A stretch of DNA of 64,000 nucleotides from positions 1 to 64,000 of the forward strand of contig NZ_JAATJG010000013.1 of assembly GCF_011927765.1 (NCBI RefSeq). The letters are read 5' to 3'. Below, one piece after another: positions 17,727 to 26,859 of this stretch; the first letter of the stretch is position 1, and every line of letters begins with the position of its first letter. The notes beneath the pieces are model-generated. The model ran no database searches. It was not told the origin of the DNA and was given only the letters and a program-made list of their open reading frames with translations. The position numbers were made by a program, and so were the translations under genes. This DNA is from Wenyingzhuangia aestuarii. Its GTDB lineage: Bacteria > Bacteroidota > Bacteroidia > Flavobacteriales > Flavobacteriaceae.

Positions 17727-18383
17727 TTATTTAGGGTTCATCAATTTAAAAAAATCATTTCTTATTGCTGTATCTTTAAAAACTCCAGCATATTCAATTG
17801 TGGTTGTTTTAGATGTTTTGTCATTAATACCTCTAGTAGATACACACAAATGCTCTGCTTCTACAACAACAATTACATTATCTGTTTCTAAAACTTTTTT
17901 TAGTTCACTAAATATTTGCATACTCATACGTTCTTGTACCTGAGGTCTTTTTGCATAATAATCTACCACCCTATTAATTTTAGAAAGTCCTATTACTTTT
18001 CCGCTTGATACATAACCTATATGGGCTTTTCCTACAATAGGCAAAAAATGATGCTCACATGATGAGTTAAAAGTAATATCACTTTCTACTAACATTTTAT
18101 TATAATCATATTTGTTGTCAAATACAGATAGCTTAGGTTTGTTTACAGGATTTAATCCCATAAATAATTCTTTTACATACATTTTGGCTACTCTGTAGGG
18201 AGTTCCTTTTAAACTATCATCTGTTAAATCCAAACCTAATTCTTCCATAATTTTATGAAAGTGTTCTTGAATAACCTTTATTTTTTCCTCATCCGATTTC
18301 TTAAACGCATCGGGTCTTAAAGGTGTTTTTAAAGATGTCATTTGATGGTTATCTCCCATCTGTTCAAATTTATTATTTTCCAT
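17727..18383 (-). CDS. folE: GTP cyclohydrolase I
   Basis: 218 residues. Converts GTP to dihydroneopterin triphosphate, the first step of folate/pterin synthesis. The zinc ligands and catalytic histidines are visible: SCEHHFLP near residue 107 and EHLCVSTRG near 177; the motif KINRVVDYYAKRPQVQERM is diagnostic. This is the zinc-dependent FolE1 type. It is the last gene of a metal-homeostasis operon, 21 bases after the DUF3299-like gene. A folE copy next to a COG0523 GTPase is a recurring arrangement in zinc-limitation regulons, where the GTPase may help load FolE with metal (inference). Confidence 0.95.
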   Translation of the reverse strand: MENNKFEQMGDNHQMTSLKTPLRPDAFKKSDEEKIKVIQEHFHKIMEELGLDLTDDSLKGTPYRVAKMYVKELFMGLNPVNKPKLSVFDNKYDYNKMLVESDITFNSSCEHHFLPIVGKAHIGYVSSGKVIGLSKINRVVDYYAKRPQVQERMSMQIFSELKKVLETDNVIVVVEAEHLCVSTRGINDKTSKTTTIEYAGVFKDTAIRNDFFKLMNPK

Positions 18384-18404
18384 TTTTATTATTTTATTAT
18401 TTTA

Positions 18405-18842
18405 TTAATCAATTAGTTGTGCTTTGCAATCTGTTAAAATGTAATTAAAATGTTCAACGTTATCTGCATTTAATTGCAGTGTACCTGTAACCATTAATAG
18501 ATCATCTGTTTTAAACTTAGCAACAGTTGTACTTTGTAACTCTATGGCAGTTTCAGGGCCACCACCTCCACAAAAAAAACACGAAGACATAGGCCCTTTT
18601 GATAAAACATATAACTTCCCTTTGGGATCTACATCTAAAAAATAGCCCTTTATACTTACTTGCTTTCCTTCTAAACTTTTTACAGAAACAGAAAAATGAG
18701 GATATAAAAAGGTTTCTTTATACACTGAAAAATATTTTTCTGTATATTTTATTTTTGATAAATCTTGCCAGGTAATCTTTTGTTGTCCGTAGTTAACAAA
18801 ACAAATACCTAGAGTAAAAAAGAAGATGATTTTATTTTTCAT
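18405..18842 (-). CDS. Secreted DUF3299-like protein with SCFFCGGGG motif
   Basis: 145 residues with an N-terminal signal peptide (IIFFFTLGICFVNYGQQ). The domain has the DUF3299 layout: KSLEGKQVSIKGYFL, then MSSCFFCGGGGPETAIEL with two cysteines that could bind metal, then VTGTLQLN. DUF3299 proteins commonly accompany ABC cassettes induced by zinc starvation. It overlaps the permease gene by 11 bases. Function unknown; family assignment by pattern. Confidence 0.65.
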   Translation of the reverse strand: MKNKIIFFFTLGICFVNYGQQKITWQDLSKIKYTEKYFSVYKETFLYPHFSVSVKSLEGKQVSIKGYFLDVDPKGKLYVLSKGPMSSCFFCGGGGPETAIELQSTTVAKFKTDDLLMVTGTLQLNADNVEHFNYILTDCKAQLID

Positions 18843-20025
18843 GACTCAAAATAGTTGAAATATTCATTTTTATAATAGGATAAATCACAAGTAAAACAGA
18901 AGTAATAACTACGGTAAATATTAATCCCCCAACTTGTAAATAAGCTCTAAAAGAAAGTGCTTGTAAAATGTTTTGTTGGTCAAAAACATCTATTAGGTTA
19001 AACATAAAATAAAGTCCCCCTTTTGTTAAAATTACCCCCAATACAAAGGCTATAAAAACAATTATAAAAGCTTCGTAAGCCACCATTTTTAACAATTGAA
19101 AATTGCTAGCTCCATAGGTTCTAAAAAGAGCTAAATAAACAGAATGCTCTTTGATCATTTTATAAATACTCATAAAAATAATGATACTAGATACTAGAAA
19201 AATAATATAGGCTATGATAGAAATAACAGTAAAACCAATGCCTGTATACTCATATAATTTATCCAATTCGTATTTTGGCAATGCAGCTTGTAAATTGGTG
19301 TTTTTATTTACTTTCTTAGGCATTGTTAAGAATCCTAAAGGAGATTTAAAAGCAATTAACAAAGAGGTTATTTCTCTAATTTCTTTAGCATTCTGTTTTT
19401 CTTCTTTATGGTAATGATGAACATCCCATATCGTTTCTAAGTCTGTTACAATTAACCTATCTATTACTTTGTTAGCCTGTTTGTAAACTCCCACAACAGT
19501 TAACGGTTCTGTATGAACCTCAAGCTCATTTTCCATTAGTCCATGAGAACTTAAAAAAGTATCTCCTAATTTAAGTCCTAATTGTTTAGCTACATGGTAC
19601 CCAAGTACAACTTCCATAGTCTTGTTTGCTTGTCTACCTTTTTCTAATTGTGCTTTGTATAAACTAGAGAATTGTTTGGTAGTTCCTATAATTCTATAAC
19701 CTTTGTAATTATCTCCATAAGAAATAGGAATTGCTGTTTTTACAAGTGGACTTTCACTAATTTTTTTAGCATTATTATATAAAATATTTCCAGTAGGATT
19801 GTCTATATGTAATACTGATGACAGTACCAATTGTAACGGACTTCCTTTGGCTCCAACCACCATATCAATTTCTTGAACATTGTTTGTTATTTGATATTGA
19901 AATGTTTTTTTTAGTTGCTGAATTCCTAAAAGAAGCATCATACTTAATGCCAACGTAAAAATGCTAACCAATGTGTAGCCTTGTTTACTTTTTATATTTT
20001 GTACACTTATCTTCCAAATGGTCAT
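18832..20025 (-). CDS. MacB/LolC-type ABC transporter permease
   Basis: 397 residues with the FtsX/MacB topology: one transmembrane helix near residues 18-36, a large periplasmic domain (about 40-265), and three C-terminal helices (about 275-300, 325-350, 365-390). A few conserved segments (GAKGSPLQLVLSSVLHIDNP) are typical of the permeases that pair with a DUF3299 protein. It overlaps the ATPase gene by 4 bases. Substrate unknown; the context suggests a role in metal or cell-envelope homeostasis under zinc limitation. Confidence 0.85.
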   Translation of the reverse strand: MTIWKISVQNIKSKQGYTLVSIFTLALSMMLLLGIQQLKKTFQYQITNNVQEIDMVVGAKGSPLQLVLSSVLHIDNPTGNILYNNAKKISESPLVKTAIPISYGDNYKGYRIIGTTKQFSSLYKAQLEKGRQANKTMEVVLGYHVAKQLGLKLGDTFLSSHGLMENELEVHTEPLTVVGVYKQANKVIDRLIVTDLETIWDVHHYHKEEKQNAKEIREITSLLIAFKSPLGFLTMPKKVNKNTNLQAALPKYELDKLYEYTGIGFTVISIIAYIIFLVSSIIIFMSIYKMIKEHSVYLALFRTYGASNFQLLKMVAYEAFIIVFIAFVLGVILTKGGLYFMFNLIDVFDQQNILQALSFRAYLQVGGLIFTVVITSVLLVIYPIIKMNISTILSHEK

Positions 20026-20651
20026 AACAAAATGGTATTAGATAATAAAGATTTTACTCTTTGATCATGCGTAATTACAATAAGATTGGCCTTAGATTGT
20101 ACTGCTTGTTTTTGCAACAATTTTACAACTACATTACAATTCTCATCATCTAAACTAGATGTAGGTTCATCTGCCAAAATAATTTTAGGATTGTGAATTA
20201 CAGCTAGTGCAATACCTAATCTTTGTAGTTGGCCTTGACTAAGCTCATTTATTTTACATTTTTTGTATTCCATTAATCCTAATTCCTTTAACAAATCATC
20301 TATCTTTTTATTATTGATGATTTGCTTACTAAAAAAAAGACGAGCTTGTAAGTTTTGTAAAACCGTTAAAGATTGTACAGCATGATTGTTTTGAAATACA
20401 AGCCCTATATTTTGACCTCTAAACAAATCTAATTTTTGATGAGATAAAGAATTGATACAAACATCATCAATCATTACCTTTCCGTTAGTGGGGCTTAATA
20501 AACCTGCTAACAAGTGTAAAAAAGTTGTTTTTCCTACTCCCGATTTTCCTAAAACAAGTAAATTTTCCTGTTGCTTTAAATAGATGTTTGGGAACTTAAA
20601 AACATGTTCCTTTTTTGGATAATGAAACGTAAGATTGCTTGTTTGTATCAT
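20022..20651 (-). CDS. LolD/MacB-type ABC transporter ATP-binding protein
   Basis: 209 residues. Walker A GKSGVGKTT near residue 34, signature LSQGQLQRLG near 138, Walker B IILADEPTSSLDD near 158 and H-loop ITHD near 195. The short length and sequence type match LolD-like subunits that energise FtsX-type permeases. Partner is the permease encoded immediately downstream. Confidence 0.93.
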   Translation of the reverse strand: MIQTSNLTFHYPKKEHVFKFPNIYLKQQENLLVLGKSGVGKTTFLHLLAGLLSPTNGKVMIDDVCINSLSHQKLDLFRGQNIGLVFQNNHAVQSLTVLQNLQARLFFSKQIINNKKIDDLLKELGLMEYKKCKINELSQGQLQRLGIALAVIHNPKIILADEPTSSLDDENCNVVVKLLQKQAVQSKANLIVITHDQRVKSLLSNTILL

Positions 20652-20678
20652 TTTAACTATTATTAAGGTTACACTGAT

Positions 20679-21890
20679 CTAAACTATAGGCCACTGGTCT
20701 TTTTGAGGGAATAATTCCTTTTTCCACAACAATATCTCATCATCTGTAAGTAAGCATCTGTTTAATTGATGTATCATGTCTTGTTTATCCAAATTTTGTC
20801 CAATAAACACCAACTCTATTTTTCTGTCTCCAAACGCAGAATCCCAATTGCTTTCTATTTGATTTCTATTCTCATGAAATACAGCATGATTTATTCGATC
20901 ACCATAAGACATAGATGCCCACCAAACTCCTGCAGAATCTGCCTTACAAGAACCACCTGCTGAACTCCAAACCAAAGCTTGATTAGATCTGGATGCCAAC
21001 CAAAACAAACCTTTACTTCGTATAATATTTTGAGGAAAATTGGTGTTTAAATACCTTAAAAAACGATCTGGATGAAATGGTTTTTTACTTCTAAAAACTA
21101 GAGAACTTATATCGTATTCTTCTGTTTCTGGAGTATGTTCGTTTTCAAGTTCTTTAATCCACCCTGCAGAAGACTCAGCTTTGTCATAGTCAAACAAACC
21201 TGTATTTAACACGTTCTCTAGCTCTACTTTAGATTCTTTGGCTGTAATAATTTTAGCTTCTGGATTTAATTTGTGAACAATGGCTGTAAGTTCACTTAAC
21301 TGTTCTACTGTTACCAAATCCATTTTATTTATAATAATAACATTGGCAAATTCTATTTGATCAGTTAATAAATTTACAATCGTTCTATCGTCTCCTTCTA
21401 TATCTGTTAAAGATCTTGTTGCCAAATAATCAGAACTAGAAAAATCTTTTAAAAAATTAAAGGCATCTACCACCGTAACCATGGTATCTACATAACTAAA
21501 CCTGCTTAAATCTATTTTACCATCTTCACTTTCAAACGTAAAAGTTTGGGCTACAGGAATGGGTTCACTAATTCCCGTACTCTCTATTAACAAATAGTCA
21601 AATTTGTTTTGAGAAGCTAATTTTTCTACCTCAACCATTAAATCTTCACGCAACGTACAACAAATACATCCATTAGACATTTCTACTAACTTTTCTTCGG
21701 TTCTAGAAAGTGTGTTTTCATTTTCTATGAATTGAGCATCTATATTCACTTCACTCATATCATTTACAATTACAGCGACTTTTAAGCCCTGTTTGTTATG
21801 TAAAATATGATTTAACAAAGTGGTTTTTCCTGCTCCTAGAAAACCACTTAATACGGTTACAGGTAATTTTTTCATCTTAGTTTTATTCAA
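20679..21890 (-). CDS. COG0523 (CobW/ZigA-type) metallochaperone GTPase
   Basis: 403 residues. Walker [12 protein letters not shown] at 16-26, the metal-binding GCICC motif near 74-78, NKMD guanine motif near 189, and a CobW C-terminal domain ([20 protein letters not shown]). The long form with C-terminal WASMSYGDR resembles zinc-starvation GTPases (ZigA/ZagA/YciC group). These proteins deliver zinc to client enzymes. Its start overlaps the end of the lipoprotein gene by 8 bases. The operon context with folE supports the zinc role. Confidence 0.9.
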   Translation of the reverse strand: MNKTKMKKLPVTVLSGFLGAGKTTLLNHILHNKQGLKVAVIVNDMSEVNIDAQFIENENTLSRTEEKLVEMSNGCICCTLREDLMVEVEKLASQNKFDYLLIESTGISEPIPVAQTFTFESEDGKIDLSRFSYVDTMVTVVDAFNFLKDFSSSDYLATRSLTDIEGDDRTIVNLLTDQIEFANVIIINKMDLVTVEQLSELTAIVHKLNPEAKIITAKESKVELENVLNTGLFDYDKAESSAGWIKELENEHTPETEEYDISSLVFRSKKPFHPDRFLRYLNTNFPQNIIRSKGLFWLASRSNQALVWSSAGGSCKADSAGVWWASMSYGDRINHAVFHENRNQIESNWDSAFGDRKIELVFIGQNLDKQDMIHQLNRCLLTDDEILLWKKELFPQKDQWPIV

Positions 21891-22356
21891 TAATTTTTAT
21901 ATCTATAGAAGTTCTGCTTTGCCATCCTGTGGCATCTGTTACAGAATACGCACAGTGATAATCACCTGTATCTATATCATTTGGAATTGTAATTGGAATG
22001 TTAATTTCATAACTAGTTAACTCCCCTTCTATAGCGTAATTTTCAATAATCAACAATGGATTTATAGCTTGTTTTATTTCTTCTAAATCACATTCTGTTA
22101 CTTGATCGTCATGAGTGTGATGATCAAAATTGTGATGGATATTTAAACTATAAGAAGCTAGTTCTTTATTATCGGTAACTTTTGCTTTAAAAGAATACGT
22201 TTCGCCTCTGGAAAGTTGAGCACAACCTTGAGGAAACCCCTGTTCGTAATTAACTGTAATGCTTGGTTTTTCTTCATCTTTATCAATACTATTATCATTG
22301 GTACAGGAGATAATGAGTAACGTAAACCCTAAAAAATACTTTAATACTGATTTCAT
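21883..22356 (-). CDS. DUF4625-like surface lipoprotein
   Basis: 157 residues from the ATG at 22,356, which gives a clean lipoprotein signal ([11 protein letters not shown]); an in-frame ATG 7 codons earlier lies in a hairpin and is less likely. The mature part is one Ig-like DUF4625 domain with a histidine-rich loop ([13 protein letters not shown]) that could bind zinc. It ends overlapping the GTPase gene. Third of three related lipoproteins in the operon. Confidence 0.75.
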   Translation of the reverse strand: MKSVLKYFLGFTLLIISCTNDNSIDKDEEKPSITVNYEQGFPQGCAQLSRGETYSFKAKVTDNKELASYSLNIHHNFDHHTHDDQVTECDLEEIKQAINPLLIIENYAIEGELTSYEINIPITIPNDIDTGDYHCAYSVTDATGWQSRTSIDIKIIE

Positions 22357-22370
22357 GTTGTAAGAATTAA

Positions 22371-22397
22371 ACCGCATAGCCTATGCTACTATGCGGT
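22371..22397 (-). terminator. Intra-operon hairpin between lipoprotein genes
   Basis: Perfect 9-bp inverted repeat ACCGCATAG / CTATGCGGT with a 9-base loop, placed between the stop of one lipoprotein gene (22,412) and the start of the next (22,356). On the minus strand it is followed by TTTAATTCTT, only a weak U-tract, so partial termination or mRNA processing is more likely than a full stop. Confidence 0.55.
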
Positions 22398-22411
22398 ATG
22401 ATGATTTTTAA

Positions 22412-23215
22412 TTAAGCAGCAGTAACATCAATATGAGTTTCATATTCTTTGATATTACCATCTTCATCTTCTACAGTAAACGTAATATGATATTCTCCTG
22501 CAGGTGCCGTAGCAGGAACGTCTATATGTTTATGGAATTCTACTTCTGTTTCTTCGTGGTATCCATCTAAGTATTCTTCTTCAAAATCCCATTCTACTTC
22601 ACCTTCAGCCACAGTTAATCCGTGAGCGTGAATATCTACAGTAATATTATGTATTCCGTTAACGGCATTTATCATAAATTCTGCATGAAAGTCATCTCCT
22701 CTAGTAACAGAACTGTCTATTGAAACTTCACTTATATGTATATGTTCAATTAGAATATGTCCCTCTACCTCTGCTTTATTACCATTTTCATCAGTAACCA
22801 CTAATTCCACATGATACTCTCCTGCTGGAGCAGTATCAGGAATATCTATATGCTCATGAAATCCTGGGTTTAGAACTAAATATTTCTCATCTTTAAATAC
22901 TTTTTCAAAATCCCATTCTTCTTCTCCATCACCTGGCACTGCCTCGTGTGAATGAATACTAAGTGAAATACTTGCTATTTTTACATCTGAAATAATTGCT
23001 GCTTCTAAATGCATGTCTGATCCTATAAACGCATAAGCTTCCGTTTCTTTTTCTTCATGATCAGGGTCTCCACCCTCGTCATGATGACCTTCTCCATATT
23101 CAAAACTAGAAATAACTGGACCTACTAGTTCAATACTGTCATCATCCTTGTTACAAGATTGAAAAGTCAATGCTAAAAAAGCAATAATGGCTAAAAATTT
23201 AAATTTTGTTTTCAT
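22412..23215 (-). CDS. Two-domain DUF4625-like lipoprotein with His/Asp/Glu-rich loops
   Basis: 267 residues. Lipoprotein signal peptide ending LALTFQSC, followed by an aspartate stretch. Two tandem DUF4625-type Ig-like domains (about 30-155 and 158-265), each ending with the repeated phrase DTAPAGEYHVELVVTDENGN or close to it. The first has GEGHHDEGGDPDHEEKE, an obvious metal-binding acidic/histidine segment. Probably a periplasmic or surface zinc-binding partner of the TonB receptor. Confidence 0.78.
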   Translation of the reverse strand: MKTKFKFLAIIAFLALTFQSCNKDDDSIELVGPVISSFEYGEGHHDEGGDPDHEEKETEAYAFIGSDMHLEAAIISDVKIASISLSIHSHEAVPGDGEEEWDFEKVFKDEKYLVLNPGFHEHIDIPDTAPAGEYHVELVVTDENGNKAEVEGHILIEHIHISEVSIDSSVTRGDDFHAEFMINAVNGIHNITVDIHAHGLTVAEGEVEWDFEEEYLDGYHEETEVEFHKHIDVPATAPAGEYHITFTVEDEDGNIKEYETHIDVTAA

Positions 23216-23231
23216 GATTTTTATTTTATAA

Positions 23232-24059
23232 TTAATTGATAATACTTAATGGGATGGATAGCTTGACTGCTTCATTCTCTCCAGATTCTTTTACATATAT
23301 ATTTAACCAATAGTCTCCTACAGGAAGTTCTGTATCTACATCCATGTGATAATGAACGTGAGGTTTGTTTTGATTTTCATAAAGACTTTTTGGAAGTACT
23401 ATAACAATAGTATCCCAATCACCAACAGCTACGTTTTGTCCTTCTCTCCATTCTTCAAACCACAGTTCGTATTTTACTTCACTAACCGTATTGGCTCCTG
23501 CATCAAATTCAAACTCGGTATGTAATTCATCACTACCATATTCAACTTGGTTGTTGTTCCCTAGTTTTACTTCTGAGAATTTTTTAACAATTTCAAATTG
23601 TTTGGTAATAGAACTTGTCGAATTATCTTCCTCTACTATTGTAATTTTTAAACTATACACACCTTTTGCAGGTCTTACTTTTGGAAACAATTCGTTTTCA
23701 GGATCAAAAAACACATGGTAATGTATATGAGAATTTAACTGTCCTGCATAGTAATCTTCATCAACTAAATGGTTAGAGACTTGCCATTTTACCTCTCCTG
23801 TATTGGGTTCTTCTACATTTACAGGATTGATGTCATAATAAATTTTGGTCACCTTTCTTTCCCCCGTATAATCAAACTGCGTGTGTAAGTCTGGATTAAA
23901 TTGCGGAACTTTAAAATCGGTATTTCCTATTTCTATATTTTCAAACTTTTCTTGATTTAGATCCACATTCTCATCAATGTTGTTATCATCACTACTACAA
24001 GACTGTAAAGACAATCCTAAAAAAACAATGAGGGCTAAAAATTTAAATTTTGGTTTCAT
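23232..24059 (-). CDS. DUF4625-like lipoprotein
   Basis: 275 residues from the ATG at 24,059, chosen because its start (MKPKFKFLAL) aligns with the neighbouring paralogue (MKTKFKFLAI); an ATG 5 codons upstream at 24,074 is also possible. Lipoprotein signal ends LSLQSC. Two Ig-like domains carry histidine pairs in equivalent positions (HIHYHVFFDP, PHVHYHMDVD). 16 bases from the next lipoprotein gene and 26 from the receptor gene. Likely binds metal at the cell surface. Confidence 0.75.
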   Translation of the reverse strand: MKPKFKFLALIVFLGLSLQSCSSDDNNIDENVDLNQEKFENIEIGNTDFKVPQFNPDLHTQFDYTGERKVTKIYYDINPVNVEEPNTGEVKWQVSNHLVDEDYYAGQLNSHIHYHVFFDPENELFPKVRPAKGVYSLKITIVEEDNSTSSITKQFEIVKKFSEVKLGNNNQVEYGSDELHTEFEFDAGANTVSEVKYELWFEEWREGQNVAVGDWDTIVIVLPKSLYENQNKPHVHYHMDVDTELPVGDYWLNIYVKESGENEAVKLSIPLSIIN

Positions 24060-24100
24060 TCTACTTGTTTTCATTTTGTTAATTTGATTATTGATTATTT

Positions 24101-26470
24101 TTAAAAAGGCATGGTTAAGGATAGTGATAGATTTCTACCTGCTTCTGGCACATCTATCAATCGGTAAAAACTGGTATGATTAAAGTATTTGGTATTAAAT
24201 ATATTATTCAGCTTGATACGTATGTCTATAGGATTGTTGTTTTGAAATACATCTACTTTAGATAGAAAAGACATATTTAAAACCTGAAAACCTTCTGTTT
24301 TTTCTTCTGGAGGCACTATTTCTTCCTGAGCTGCTGTAATTCTATAAGAGGCTATAATTTGAGGGTTCTTAAAAAAGAAGACATTTTTAAATTGATAATT
24401 TGCCGAAAACAACGCAGACAATGGAGGAGCAAATGGTAAGGTAAATCCTTCTTTAGCACCACTGGTTTGTCTAGAATACACGTATTCTACTGATGCATCT
24501 AATTGTAAAAATTTAAAGATTGAAGTACTAGCTTTAAACTCTCCTCCTATTCTAAAAACTTTACTTTGTGTAAACTCATAAATCTGTAAGGTTTCAAAAT
24601 AATTGGATGTAGGATTTAGATAAATATAGTTTTGAAATATATTTACAAACGGACTCACTCCAACACTAAAATATTTTGTGGTATGATCAATAGCTACATC
24701 TAATTGATAGGAGATTTCTGCATCTAAATTTAGATTCCCTTTTTCATAACGATACATGTGATAGTTTACACCATTAGAGGTTAATTCATTAGACAAAGGC
24801 ATTCTAAAACTTCTACCAATATTTATTTTATAGGTAGTGTTGTTTTGAAGATAACTAACCCCTAAAGAAGCACTTAAACTTTTAAAATTTAAATTTTTAT
24901 TTTGTGCTCTTTGTAAATATACCTCAGATGTAGAACCATTATTGTTTGCAACCGTTGATGGAAACCAATCGTAATAAGCATTGGTGTTTAACCAAACATA
25001 ATCGTAACGAAAACCTGCTAAGAGGTGTAAATTAGAGTTCATTTCAAATTGATCATATCCAAAAACCCCCGCAGTAAAACGATGGTACGCGGGTATTAAA
25101 AATCCCCATCCACCAATATGATTATCTTGATGTTCTAGATTGGCCCCAAGTACCATGTGATGTTGATTATTGAACTCAAAAGCATCTCTTACATTTAAAG
25201 AATAAGTGCTTTTATCAAATAATCTTTCTTTGGTAGTAGATGGTTTTGGCATATAACCATGGGGTACAGGTTCTGAATGTTCTTCTCTTTGATTGTTTTG
25301 ATAGCCTACATCTACATAAAAAGTGTGGTTCTCTTTTTCTATAGTAGTATTGTTGGTTATTTTAAAATGATTTACTTTATGAAAAGGCAAATCAATATCT
25401 CTACTAGAACCATCATAATCTATAGTAGATGTTCTTACTTCTAAACCATGAGCATTGGCAAAAAAACCGTTTTTTGCATTTACGTTACTAAACACAGTTT
25501 CTGATTTTATGTGGTTTGAAACATAGCCAATACCTATACTTGCATCTGCTTCTTTACCTGCTGTATTTCTTAAATTATTGTTGTGTAAATTAAAAATGTA
25601 ATTTTCGTACTTAATTTTATCTGTGGGTACTTTGTAATCGCCATAATCTCTGTAAGTAATTCGTCCACGGTAAAACCATTTATCCTTTCTAGAGGTTATT
25701 CCTGCAGAAACTCCTAATAAATCATTGTTACTTTCTCCTAATAAATTAACCTCTCCACTAAAAGAATTTTGCAACGGAATTTTATTGGGTTGAATGTTTA
25801 CAACACCCGCAATAGCATCAGACCCATATAACAAAGATGCAGGACCTTTAATAATTTGTATATGCTCTATACCGTATTGATCTATTTCCAATCCATGGTC
25901 GTTCCCCCATTGTTGTGCTTCGTGTTTTATTCCGTTTTGTACTACTGCTACTCTGTTAAACCCTAAACCTCTAATGACTGGCTTAGACTGACCTGACCCA
26001 ATAGTTATAGTACTTACTCCAGGAATTTTACTCAAAGTCTGCATCAAACTATTTTCTCTGTTTCCTTCTAAAAATTCTTTAGAAACAATTTGAGAAACCA
26101 TAGGATTTTCTTTTTGTATTCGCTCTTTTGATTTTGCCAAAACTTGAACTTCGTCTAAATTTGTAGAAGTCTGTTTTAAATAAATCTTAATGAAATCTTT
26201 ATTTTCATCTGCACGAACAGTAACCATTTTACAAGCATAACCCAAACAACACACTTTAAAAGAACAAGATTCTTTGTTTGTATTGTTAATCATAAACTCG
26301 CCATTTGTAGATGATATAGACCATAAATTTTCACCAATAATATTAGCTCCTACTATGGGATCTAATGTATTTGCACTTACCACAACTCCCTTTACTTGAA
26401 AAGAATTTTGTGCATACGAAATTGAGTATAGACTAATAAATAGCCATACACTCAGTATTTTATAAAACAT
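24101..26470 (-). CDS. TonB-dependent outer-membrane receptor, probably for zinc
   Basis: 789 residues. Signal peptide (ISLYSISYAQ), a carboxypeptidase-regulatory-like domain (about 25-108), the plug (about 120-235, with SLMQTLSKIPGV and KGPASLLYGSDAIAGVVNI), and a 22-strand barrel ending in LSLTMPF with terminal Phe. Histidine-rich extracellular stretches (HEAQQWGNDHG, REEHSEPVPHGYM) and co-transcription with histidine-rich lipoproteins and a COG0523 GTPase suggest zinc as substrate, in the style of ZnuD. It is the first gene of the operon. Confidence 0.88.
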   Translation of the reverse strand: MFYKILSVWLFISLYSISYAQNSFQVKGVVVSANTLDPIVGANIIGENLWSISSTNGEFMINNTNKESCSFKVCCLGYACKMVTVRADENKDFIKIYLKQTSTNLDEVQVLAKSKERIQKENPMVSQIVSKEFLEGNRENSLMQTLSKIPGVSTITIGSGQSKPVIRGLGFNRVAVVQNGIKHEAQQWGNDHGLEIDQYGIEHIQIIKGPASLLYGSDAIAGVVNIQPNKIPLQNSFSGEVNLLGESNNDLLGVSAGITSRKDKWFYRGRITYRDYGDYKVPTDKIKYENYIFNLHNNNLRNTAGKEADASIGIGYVSNHIKSETVFSNVNAKNGFFANAHGLEVRTSTIDYDGSSRDIDLPFHKVNHFKITNNTTIEKENHTFYVDVGYQNNQREEHSEPVPHGYMPKPSTTKERLFDKSTYSLNVRDAFEFNNQHHMVLGANLEHQDNHIGGWGFLIPAYHRFTAGVFGYDQFEMNSNLHLLAGFRYDYVWLNTNAYYDWFPSTVANNNGSTSEVYLQRAQNKNLNFKSLSASLGVSYLQNNTTYKINIGRSFRMPLSNELTSNGVNYHMYRYEKGNLNLDAEISYQLDVAIDHTTKYFSVGVSPFVNIFQNYIYLNPTSNYFETLQIYEFTQSKVFRIGGEFKASTSIFKFLQLDASVEYVYSRQTSGAKEGFTLPFAPPLSALFSANYQFKNVFFFKNPQIIASYRITAAQEEIVPPEEKTEGFQVLNMSFLSKVDVFQNNNPIDIRIKLNNIFNTKYFNHTSFYRLIDVPEAGRNLSLSLTMPF

Positions 26471-26814
26471 AATGAGCTATTATAAATTTTTAAAATAATG
26501 TCCCATAAAAGGGATGACTCTAAAACTTATACATGAAAAGATTAAGAAACTAAAACATTAATTTCTTTAAAGACTGATTTTATAACCATTCATTTTAAAT
26601 ATTGAATTAACAAATCAACATGTATAAGCTATTTATAATAAAAAAGGTGGGGGTCTAGAAAAAAGTTGATTTGTATTTAACCTACTTAAAACAGCAAAAT
26701 GATAATTATTAACAACCTTATCAATATTAAAATTCTCAATATTATATAATCGAAAAATCAAAAAGTACAAATTTTTAAATCAAAACGTGCATTTTTTCCA
26801 AAGATAACAATACA
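26471..26814. other. Host leader of the metal operon and prophage junction region
   Basis: About 345 bases without a gene. Near the receptor gene it contains a 10-bp inverted repeat, CTTATACATG at 26,526-26,535 and CATGTATAAG at 26,619-26,628, and a small TCCC/GGGA hairpin at about 26,502-26,515. The promoter and any Zur site of the zinc operon must lie here. The right terminus of the prophage probably falls in the right part of this segment (a TG dinucleotide at 26,788 is one candidate), but no target duplication can be shown because the other end is not resolved. Confidence 0.45.
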
Positions 26815-26854
26815 TTTTAAACTGCTTTAAATAGTCTTTTAAAGCAGTTTAAAA
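26815..26854. repeat. 17-bp perfect inverted repeat at the prophage right end
   Basis: TTTTAAACTGCTTTAAA (26,815-26,831) and its exact reverse complement (26,838-26,854) are separated by 6 bases and lie 5 bases after the stop of the last phage gene. It may terminate transcription or, since TTTAAAAC motifs recur at the opposite prophage end, be part of the transposase-binding end. Confidence 0.7.
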
Positions 26855-26859
26855 CAAAC

